A DNA stretch of 64,000 nt from contig NZ_VJYI01000004.1 of NCBI RefSeq assembly GCF_008065375.1, positions 248,001-312,000 of the forward strand. The letters are read 5' to 3'. Below are positions 26,079 to 32,460 of this stretch, one piece after another. Numbering within the stretch: position 1 is the stretch's first letter; each line of letters starts with the position of its first letter. Below the pieces are notes generated by a model. The model searched no databases and was not told where the DNA came from. It saw nothing but the letters and a program-made list of their open reading frames with translations. The DNA comes from Nonomuraea sp. SYSU D8015. GTDB taxonomy: Bacteria; Actinomycetota; Actinomycetes; Streptosporangiales; Streptosporangiaceae. The position numbers were made by a program, and so were the translations under genes.

Positions 26079-26170
26079 GGGAGGTTAAATAACGATCGCC
26101 GTTATTGAGAGAGCGCGTTCACGGCTGGGTGCGGGCGTGGCGCAGCCGTCGGAACGCTTTTCCGGAGAGC

Positions 26171-27061
26171 TCAGCCGCTGAGCGCGCGGCCCGCCATGCG
26201 GGCGTACATGCGGCCCGGGCTCGGGGCCTTGGCGAGGAAGCCGGGGAGCATGGGCAGCTCGACGGCGAACGGGTCGAGCCGCTCGTAGAGCTCGTTGGCG
26301 TCGGCGGGCCGGTCGTCCGGCTTCTTCTCCAGCAGCTGCGACAGCAGCGCGCTCAGCCCCGCCGGGATGCCGGGAACGGCCGGCGGGCGCTCCTTGACCT
26401 GCTTCTCGAAGACCATGTAGTCGGTCGGCCCGGTGAAGAGCTGCTTTCCGGTCAGCATCTCGTGCAGGACGCAGCCGAGGGAGTAGAGATCGCTGCGCGG
26501 CTCGGCGACGCCGTGCTGGATCTGCTCGGGAGCCATGTACGCGGGCGTCCCCAGGATCTGCCCGATCCTCGTGAACGTGGTGACGTCCGCGTCACGCAGC
26601 ATGGCCAGGCCGAAGTCGAGCACCTTCACGCTGCCGTCCGGGCAGAGCATGAGGTTCGTCGGCTTGAGGTCGCGGTGGCAGATCGACAACGCGTGCGCCG
26701 CCGACAGCACCGCGCACGCCTGGGCGGCGATGGCGGCCGCCCAGGGCACGGGCAGCGGGCCGTGCTCGCTCACCACGTCGGCGACCGTCACGCCCTCGAT
26801 GAACTGCATCACCTGGTAAAGCCGCTGCTCGTGGGTGCCGAAGTCGTAGAGGACCGGCGCGCCGGGATGCTCCAGCCGGGCCAGGATGCGGGCCTCGCGG
26901 ATGAAGCGGCGCTCCAGCTCGTGGTCGGGGCCGCTGGGCAGCCTGAGCAGCTTCACCGCGACCCGGCGGTCCAGGTGGCGGTCGTGACCGGCGTAGACCG
27001 CTCCCATGCCGCCCTGACCGAGAGGGAGGTCGTCGAGCTCATAGCGGTCGCCGATGACCAT
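26171..27061 (-). CDS. Soluble Hanks-type Ser/Thr protein kinase
   Basis: A 296-residue kinase with every core motif intact: glycine loop GQGGMGAVY, Lys37 in VAVKLL, the catalytic loop HRDLKPTN with Asp131, DFG at 149-151, and APEQ with the Asp-Ser-Leu helix (RSDLYSLGCVLHEMLTG). The kinase domain fills residues 6-260. There is no transmembrane segment or extracellular sensor, unlike PknB, so it acts in the cytoplasm. The ATG at VIGDRYELDDL has a GGGGAGGGG ribosome binding site. It is 135 bp downstream of the DNA methylase gene on the same strand, near a PP2C phosphatase gene. Confidence 0.92.
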   Translation of the reverse strand: MVIGDRYELDDLPLGQGGMGAVYAGHDRHLDRRVAVKLLRLPSGPDHELERRFIREARILARLEHPGAPVLYDFGTHEQRLYQVMQFIEGVTVADVVSEHGPLPVPWAAAIAAQACAVLSAAHALSICHRDLKPTNLMLCPDGSVKVLDFGLAMLRDADVTTFTRIGQILGTPAYMAPEQIQHGVAEPRSDLYSLGCVLHEMLTGKQLFTGPTDYMVFEKQVKERPPAVPGIPAGLSALLSQLLEKKPDDRPADANELYERLDPFAVELPMLPGFLAKAPSPGRMYARMAGRALSG

Positions 27062-27192
27062 TCGCCCCTCCCCGCAGTCTTTCAAGGAAATTACTACATC
27101 CGGAAAAAACTACAGCGTTAGGACGGCGAGGGAGTGCCGTCGCATGGAGGAGGAGCGACAGGGGAAGGCGGCGGCATATGGCGACCGAGCCC

Positions 27193-27209
27193 GCCTCACG
27201 GAGTGAGGC
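27193..27209 (-). terminator. Short hairpin at the end of the methylase gene
   Basis: GCCTCAC-gga-GTGAGGC forms a 7-bp stem that includes the methylase stop codon. There is no T-run after it, so termination would be partial. Read-through into the kinase gene is possible. Confidence 0.35.
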
Positions 27210-29004
27210 CATGAGCAGGCGGGTGCAGGTGGCCGTCGGCGAGGCCGTCGAGGCCCAGCCTGATCAGCGTCTGCCCCAGCGTCGAGGTCTCGCGAATGGC
27301 GTCCTCGAGCACGGCGAGCTGGCGGAAGGCCTCGCCGTACGCCTTCTGCTCCTTGAGCGACAGGCGCGGCAGGCGGGTGCGGCGCACGTCGAACCTGCTG
27401 GAGCCGGTCGACGCCCGGCCACCGGCGGCCCGCAGGTAGCCGGCCAGGAAGTCCGGGTCGAGCCGGCGCGCGTCCACCCGGTAGAGCGTCAGGTGCGGGC
27501 CCAGCACCGCGCCGCCGTCGGCCATCACGCGCACGCTGGAGTAGGAGGCCACCACGTCGCCCGGGCGGATCGCGACCAGGCCCTGCTGCATGGTCGTGGC
27601 GCCGGAGGGCGGCGTGCCGTTGAGCACGTCGTCGGAGGTCAGCACCGGCACGTCGCCGCCGTCGGCGGTCATCTTGGGCGGGGCTTGCGACGTGGTCACC
27701 AGGCCCTCCTTGATCAGGTCGCCCAGGGTGGTGGCGGGCTGGTCGAGCGGCTGCTCCAGGACCTTCAGGTCGGGCGGCACGGCGGCGGCCGCGAGGAAGC
27801 GGTCGCGTACCTCGGCGAAGGCCCTGCCGACGTCGTCGCGGCGCTGGTGGCGGGCCGGGGTCATGTCGACCTCGTCGGCCAGCAGGTCGATGATGCGCAC
27901 GGTCTGGTCGGAACGGTCCTCCAAGTACGCCTGCCAGGCCGGCTCCACGCTCGCCAGGTCGGCGGTGGCGTCGAGGATCAGCACGTCGGACGGTGGCCGC
28001 TCGCCCGCGGCCGGGCGGCGCAGCAGCCACAGGTCGGAGCCCGGCAGCGCGATCACGGCCCGCAGGGCCCCCGCGCGCAGCAGGTTGGCGCGGATGCGGC
28101 GGCCCGCCTTGCGGCTCGCGGCGGCCGGGGGCATGAGGATGGCGACCAGGCCGCGTGGCTTGACGTGCGTGAGGCAGTGCTGCACCCAGGCCAGCTCCGG
28201 CTCGCCGCGCGGCGGCAGGCCGTACTCCCAGCGCGGGTCGCCGGTCAGCTCCTCGTAGCCCCAGGCCCGCTCGTTGAACGGCGGGTCGCACACCACCGCG
28301 TCGGCGCGCTGTCCGGCGAAGCCGTCGTGGCGCATGGAGTCGCCGGCCACGATCTCGGCGTCGATGCCGCGCAGCCGCAGCCTGGAGGCCGTGATGGCGG
28401 CCGAGGTCTCGCTGAGCTCCTGGCCCAGCACCCGTACGTCCCGCGTCGTGAGCGGGGTCAGGAGGAGCGTGCCGACGCCGCAGGCCGGATCGAGGATCGT
28501 GCCGGCGTCCGCGTGCGCGAGGCGCACCATCAGCTCGGCCACGTCCTCCCGGGTGATGGACAACTGCCGGGAGTGGGCCTCGAGGTAGCGCTCGCACAGG
28601 AACTCGTACGCGGTCAGCGGGTCGTGCTGCTCGGCCAGCTCCGTCACGAGCCCGGCCAGCTCCGGATCGAGCGCCGCGCTCCCAACCCCGGCGGAACCGT
28701 CGCCGAGGGCGTTCTGGCGGCCGGTCAGCAGCGCCCCCGCCTGGGACACCAACTCGCCCAGCCGCAAATCGCCGGCGGCTTTCAGGCGTTGCCACACCCG
28801 ATCTCCCAGCGAGACCTGGTAGGACTTCCCATAGCGGCGCAGCCAGGACTCGACCTGGCGCAGCGAGAAGAGCGGCTGGTTGGCCGTGCCTCCGACAGGC
28901 TGGGGGAAGTCGTCGTGGCGGCGGCGCCAGTTGCTCACCGCGGCACGCCCGACACCGGCGAGCCGGGCGATGTCCCCGGCATTGACGGTGGGGTCGTGGC
29001 TCAT
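27196..29004 (-). CDS. N6-adenine DNA methylase with N-terminal HTH and HsdS-like C-terminus
   Basis: A 602-residue protein with three parts. Residues 1-60 are a MerR-like helix-turn-helix (TVNAGDIARLAGVGRAAVSNWRRRHDDFPQP). Residues 85-400 are an N6_Mtase domain of HsdM type, with AdoMet motif I DPACGVGTL at 172-180 and catalytic motif IV DPPF at 240-243. From about 430 a region resembles a type I specificity half (GDVVASYSSVRVMADGG; DFLAGYLRAAGGRASTGSSRFDVRRTRLPRLSLKEQKAYGEAF). It would methylate adenine at a sequence set by the C-terminal part. No endonuclease gene lies nearby, so it looks like an orphan or regulatory methylase. It is divergent from the PP2C gene across a perfect inverted repeat. 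Confidence 0.88.
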   Translation of the reverse strand: MSHDPTVNAGDIARLAGVGRAAVSNWRRRHDDFPQPVGGTANQPLFSLRQVESWLRRYGKSYQVSLGDRVWQRLKAAGDLRLGELVSQAGALLTGRQNALGDGSAGVGSAALDPELAGLVTELAEQHDPLTAYEFLCERYLEAHSRQLSITREDVAELMVRLAHADAGTILDPACGVGTLLLTPLTTRDVRVLGQELSETSAAITASRLRLRGIDAEIVAGDSMRHDGFAGQRADAVVCDPPFNERAWGYEELTGDPRWEYGLPPRGEPELAWVQHCLTHVKPRGLVAILMPPAAASRKAGRRIRANLLRAGALRAVIALPGSDLWLLRRPAAGERPPSDVLILDATADLASVEPAWQAYLEDRSDQTVRIIDLLADEVDMTPARHQRRDDVGRAFAEVRDRFLAAAAVPPDLKVLEQPLDQPATTLGDLIKEGLVTTSQAPPKMTADGGDVPVLTSDDVLNGTPPSGATTMQQGLVAIRPGDVVASYSSVRVMADGGAVLGPHLTLYRVDARRLDPDFLAGYLRAAGGRASTGSSRFDVRRTRLPRLSLKEQKAYGEAFRQLAVLEDAIRETSTLGQTLIRLGLDGLADGHLHPPAHGLTP

Positions 29005-29018
29005 GGAGCCAACAGTAG

Positions 29019-29051
29019 TTCACAAGAGTCTTCAGCGCATCTGCTTGTGAA
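29019..29051. promoter_or_regulatory. Perfect inverted repeat between methylase and PP2C genes
   Basis: TTCACAAG (29019-29026) and CTTGTGAA (29044-29051) are exact reverse complements separated by 17 bases. They occupy the middle of the 76-bp region between two divergent starts, as expected for a dimeric regulator controlling both genes. Autoregulation by the methylase's own HTH domain is one possibility, but this is inference. Confidence 0.6.
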
Positions 29052-29080
29052 GTCTTTCAACCAATGATTTACTGCTGGGT

Positions 29081-29851
29081 ATGAAGCACAACATCCGCTA
29101 TGCCGCCGGATCAGACGTGGGCCGCCGCAGGGAGCAGAATGAGGATTCCGGCTATGCGAGTGGCCGGTTGCTCGTGGTGGCCGACGGTATGGGTGGACAC
29201 GCGGCCGGTGAGCTGGCGAGCTCGGCCGCCATCGCCGTCATGCGCGAGCTGGATGCCACGCTTCCCGAGACGGGCGCCGACCTGGAGGCGGCGCTGGAGG
29301 GCGCCGTGCAGGAGGCGGGGCGGAGGCTGGTCGAGATGGCCGACATCGATCCGGCGCGCCGGGGGATGGGGACCACGGTGACCGCCATGCTCTTCGACGG
29401 CTACCGTTTCGCCCTGGCTCATCTCGGTGACTCCCGCGGATACCTGCTTCGCGATGGTGCGCTCTACCAGATGACCAAGGATCACACACTTGTGCAGTCG
29501 ATGGTGGACGAAGGGCGGATAACGGAGGATCAGGCCGCCGTGCACCCCCGGCGTTCGATGGTGCTGCGGGTGCTGGGCAGCGAGGGCAGGGCAGAGCCCG
29601 ACATGGCGCTGCGCGAGGCCGAGCCTGATGATCGCTACCTCCTCTGCTCCGACGGCCTGACGACCGTCCTCGGGCCCGAGATCCTGCATGAGGTGCTGAC
29701 CACGGTGGCAGACCCGGCCGTGGCCGTCCAGCGGCTCATCGATCTGGCCAACGAGGGCGGCTCGCCCGACAACGTGACCGTGATCGTGGCCGACGTGGTC
29801 GCGCCGGGCGCGGGCGACGTGGCGGTCTATCGCGTCGGTGCCGGTGCGTGA
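29081..29851 (+). CDS. PP2C-family Ser/Thr protein phosphatase
   Basis: A 256-residue metal-dependent phosphatase that would reverse Ser/Thr phosphorylation. Motifs are complete: SDVGRRREQNEDSG, VVADGMGGHAAGELAS (metal-binding Asp), MGTTVTAMLF, HLGDSRGYLLRDG, LCSDGLT, and GSPDNVTVIVADV with the last metal Asp-Asn. There is no membrane segment, so it is cytoplasmic and could act on the same targets as the kinase at 26171-27061. It starts 76 bp from the divergent methylase start. Confidence 0.94.
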   Translation: MKHNIRYAAGSDVGRRREQNEDSGYASGRLLVVADGMGGHAAGELASSAAIAVMRELDATLPETGADLEAALEGAVQEAGRRLVEMADIDPARRGMGTTVTAMLFDGYRFALAHLGDSRGYLLRDGALYQMTKDHTLVQSMVDEGRITEDQAAVHPRRSMVLRVLGSEGRAEPDMALREAEPDDRYLLCSDGLTTVLGPEILHEVLTTVADPAVAVQRLIDLANEGGSPDNVTVIVADVVAPGAGDVAVYRVGAGA

Positions 29852-30012
29852 CATTCGTCGTCGTAGCTCGTCTCATCTGTGGTCATGTGCCTCACCAGTC
29901 ACATAACCGAAATTTCAGCTCATAGCAAGACACTTTCCCGGTCGCGCGCGCAATTTCGCGATGGCGCTATTACAGTCCATCGTGATTTGTCGGTTTTCTG
30001 GGAGGAGTCACC

Positions 30013-31119
30013 CTGGACCCGATTGCTGACGAGCTGCTGGAGACGGTACGGCAGGAACTCGGCTATAAGGAGAAGAGCGGCCAGTTCACCAAGTTCGGCC
30101 AGTGGTACGCCGATCGCGTCCAAGACACCCAGTACCGCAACGCGCCGTGGTGCGACATGTTCCTGGCCTGGGCTGCCGACAAGGCGGGTCTCACCCAATT
30201 CGTCGGGGAATTCGCCTGGACGCCCTCGCACGCCGCCTGGTTCATCAAACAGGGCGCCTGGACACAGAAACCCGAGCCGGGAGCCCTGGTCTTCTACGAC
30301 TGGAAGGGCGGCAAGAGCTACAAGGGCATCGACCACGTCGGGATCGTGGAGCGCGTCGAGGGCAAGAAGATCCACACCATCGAGGCGAACGTCGACCGCG
30401 TCTGGCTCAAGCGCAAGGTCCGTGAAACCGACAAGGTCGTCGGGTACGGCCTGCCGCGCCTGGTCAAGGCCAATGCCGGGAAGCTCGACGAGATCCGCTC
30501 CACGGAACGCCCCTTCGTGCCGGCGCCGCGTGCCGAATCGCCGTCGGGCTCGCCGCTGGACGTGTTAGGCACCCCACCGGCCCTCCTGGCCGCCATGGTC
30601 CTCATGACCATCGTGCTGTCCTTACGCGTCACCGGCCGCCGCCGCGGCACCCACCGCCGCCTGCCGTGGCCCTGGAACGCGCCAACCGGCCCCGGCACGC
30701 AGCGCCCGTCACCCCGTCCCGGTCTGCCGTCGTCGATGCGCGAGAAGCTGGGAGCCCCGTCCAGTGGTCGTGGAGTGTCCTCGGACGAGCCCGCGCCCGA
30801 GCCCAGGGAAAAGGTCCGGGCCGGCGCGACGAAGACGGGCTCTGCCCAGACGGGCGCGTCGAAGCGAGGAGCGTCGAAGACGGGCGCCGCCAAGAAGACG
30901 GGCGCCGCCAAGAAGACGGGCGCCGCCAAGAAGACGGGCGCCGCCAAGAAGACGGGCGCCGCCAAGGGAAGCGCCGCCGCGCAACCCGACCGCTCCGCGC
31001 AGCCCGACCGCTCCGCGCAACCCGGCCGCGCCGTCAGGACCCGCGTCCCGGCCGGCTCGGGCCACGCCGCCACCCGGCATTCCATCCCGACCCGCCGCAA
31101 GCCCTACGACCCCAGCTGA
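30013..31119 (+). CDS. CHAP-domain membrane protein with Lys/Ala-rich repeat tail, probable CTG start
   Basis: A 368-residue protein. Residues 1-110 form a CHAP amidase/endopeptidase domain (ELGYKEKSGQFTKFGQWYADRV; APWCDMFLAWAA with catalytic Cys47; GIDHVGIVERV with His108). Residues 189-206 are one transmembrane helix (PALLAAMVLMTIVLSLRV), followed by arginines, which predicts CHAP outside and the tail inside. The tail is low complexity with TGAAKK repeats and QPDRSA repeats. An in-frame stop lies 30 bases upstream and no ATG, GTG or TTG occurs before the conserved LDPIADELLETVRQELGY start. CTG at 30013, seven bases after GGAGGAG, is therefore the best start. It would cleave peptidoglycan peptides. 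Confidence 0.8.
   Translation: MDPIADELLETVRQELGYKEKSGQFTKFGQWYADRVQDTQYRNAPWCDMFLAWAADKAGLTQFVGEFAWTPSHAAWFIKQGAWTQKPEPGALVFYDWKGGKSYKGIDHVGIVERVEGKKIHTIEANVDRVWLKRKVRETDKVVGYGLPRLVKANAGKLDEIRSTERPFVPAPRAESPSGSPLDVLGTPPALLAAMVLMTIVLSLRVTGRRRGTHRRLPWPWNAPTGPGTQRPSPRPGLPSSMREKLGAPSSGRGVSSDEPAPEPREKVRAGATKTGSAQTGASKRGASKTGAAKKTGAAKKTGAAKKTGAAKKTGAAKGSAAAQPDRSAQPDRSAQPGRAVRTRVPAGSGHAATRHSIPTRRKPYDPS
30879..30966 (+). repeat. 18-bp tandem repeat inside the CHAP protein gene
   Basis: Nearly five perfect copies of gacgggcgccgccaagaa, in frame, encode TGAAKK hexapeptides. A second 18-bp repeat encoding QPDRSA follows within 60 bases. Copy number probably varies by slippage without breaking the frame. 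Confidence 0.9.
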
Positions 31120-31304
31120 CCGACATTCCCGTCACCGGCCCGGGGGTCTCAGGAAGCACTGCTCACCCGCGGCGGAGACGCCCGACTTGGGAGCGGGCAG
31201 GTCAGGTGAGCTGGAGCGGCAGGCGTAACAGGCGGTCGCCGACAAGGTGAGGGACGACCACACGGCCAGCGGTCTGCGAACGCTGCGGCACGCCACCCGG
31301 GAGC

Positions 31305-32354
31305 CTAAGTCGTGAGGTCGATGACGACCTTGACGTCGTCGGCGGGTTCGAAGGCCTCCAACGCCCGCTCCAACGGCAGCCGCCGGGTGATCAACCGCTC
31401 CAGCCACCCCGGATCCGCCTTGGCCAGCGCGGCGGCCGCGTCCCGGTAGTGGCGCAGGTTCGCGTTGACGGTGCCGAAGATGACGTCGTTCTCCAGCACG
31501 ATGTCGCGGTTGATCACCCCGGCGTCCACCCGGTGTTCCCGCCCGCCGGGCGCGAGACCGCACAAGCACACCATGCCCACCGCCGCCGTGGCGGTCATGG
31601 CGTCGATGACGAGCTGGCCCGCGCCGGTGCACTCGATGATGATGTCGGGCTCGATCCCGCCCAGCTCGGACAGCGACGACGCCGAGTGGTAGGTCCCGCC
31701 CAGGTCCTGCACCAAACGCGACTTGAGCCCTTCCGGGGCCCGGTCGAGCACGTGCACCTCCAACCCTCGCTGCCGTCCGAGCAGCGCGGCCAGCAGCCCG
31801 ATCGGGCCGGCCCCGGTCACCAGCAGGGTGCGCGGCTCGAACCAGGCCCGCGCGCCGATCCGGTCGATCTGCTCCCACGCCTTGGCCACCACCGAAGCCG
31901 GTTCGACCAGCATGCCGACGCTCTCCAGTGACCGGTCCAGGCGCACGGCGTACGCGGCTTCGACGGTCCAGCGTTCGGCGGCGTACCCGTCGATCTCCTT
32001 GATGCCGCGCTCGGTGTAGCGGCCGTTGCGGCACATGTCGAACTCGCCGCGCCCGCACGCCCCGCAGGGCACCGGGTCGGGCCGCCGTACCACGCCCACC
32101 ACCAGGTCACCGGGGGAGAACGCGGAGCCCTCCGGCGTCTCCAGCACCCGGCCGAGCGACTCGTGACCGATGATCATTCGATCCCTGCCCGGCGGCGCCC
32201 AGCCGTAGTCGGCCGCCGCCAGCTCCCTGTCCGTCCCGCAGATGCCCAGCGCGAGCCCCTGGACGAGCAGCTCGCCCTTGGCGCGCTCGGGATCGGGGAC
32301 TTCCCGCACGTCGAGCGTCCCCTTGTGGCCCGGCTCAAACGTCAGCGCACGCAT
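31305..32354 (-). CDS. Glucose 1-dehydrogenase-like zinc-dependent alcohol dehydrogenase
   Basis: A 349-residue medium-chain dehydrogenase of the glucose dehydrogenase branch. The catalytic zinc site includes Cys in LGICGTDREL and His-Glu in IGHESLGRV. The structural-zinc lobe is reduced but keeps PCGACGRGEFDMC. The Rossmann motif is VTGAGPIGLLAALLG, and the C-terminal Glc-dehydrogenase extension (NRDIVLENDVIFGTVNANLRHYRDAAAAL) is present. It probably oxidises glucose to gluconolactone with NAD(P). It is divergent from icmF. Confidence 0.87.
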   Translation of the reverse strand: MRALTFEPGHKGTLDVREVPDPERAKGELLVQGLALGICGTDRELAAADYGWAPPGRDRMIIGHESLGRVLETPEGSAFSPGDLVVGVVRRPDPVPCGACGRGEFDMCRNGRYTERGIKEIDGYAAERWTVEAAYAVRLDRSLESVGMLVEPASVVAKAWEQIDRIGARAWFEPRTLLVTGAGPIGLLAALLGRQRGLEVHVLDRAPEGLKSRLVQDLGGTYHSASSLSELGGIEPDIIIECTGAGQLVIDAMTATAAVGMVCLCGLAPGGREHRVDAGVINRDIVLENDVIFGTVNANLRHYRDAAAALAKADPGWLERLITRRLPLERALEAFEPADDVKVVIDLTT

Positions 32355-32406
32355 CCGGCGTCACCTCCTCGGCGGGTTCCCTACCCCGGAGGTCCTTGGG
32401 AAATAG

Positions 32407-32418
32407 TAGGACGTCCTA
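32407..32418 (+). promoter_or_regulatory. Palindromic site upstream of icmF
   Basis: TAGGACGTCCTA is a perfect 12-bp palindrome 43 bases before the icmF start. The flanking TAGTAT just beyond it could be a -10 element, so a regulator bound here would overlap the promoter. The regulator is unknown. Confidence 0.5.
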
Positions 32419-32460
32419 GTATCTTCGGAAGGGAGAGCCCTCACGAAGGAGTGATCAGGC

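Noticed and set aside
26171..29851. A complete BREX type 2/Pgl phage-defence locus
   Set aside because: Only a kinase and a methylase are present. PglY, PglZ, BrxL-like and large PglW components are all missing, so the name cannot be applied.
29852..30012. c-di-AMP (ydaO) riboswitch before the CHAP gene
   Set aside because: Such elements precede some actinobacterial wall-lytic genes, but the conserved core sequence is not present in these 161 bases.
30879..30966. CRISPR array
   Set aside because: The 18-bp units are directly tandem with no spacers and lie in frame inside a gene.
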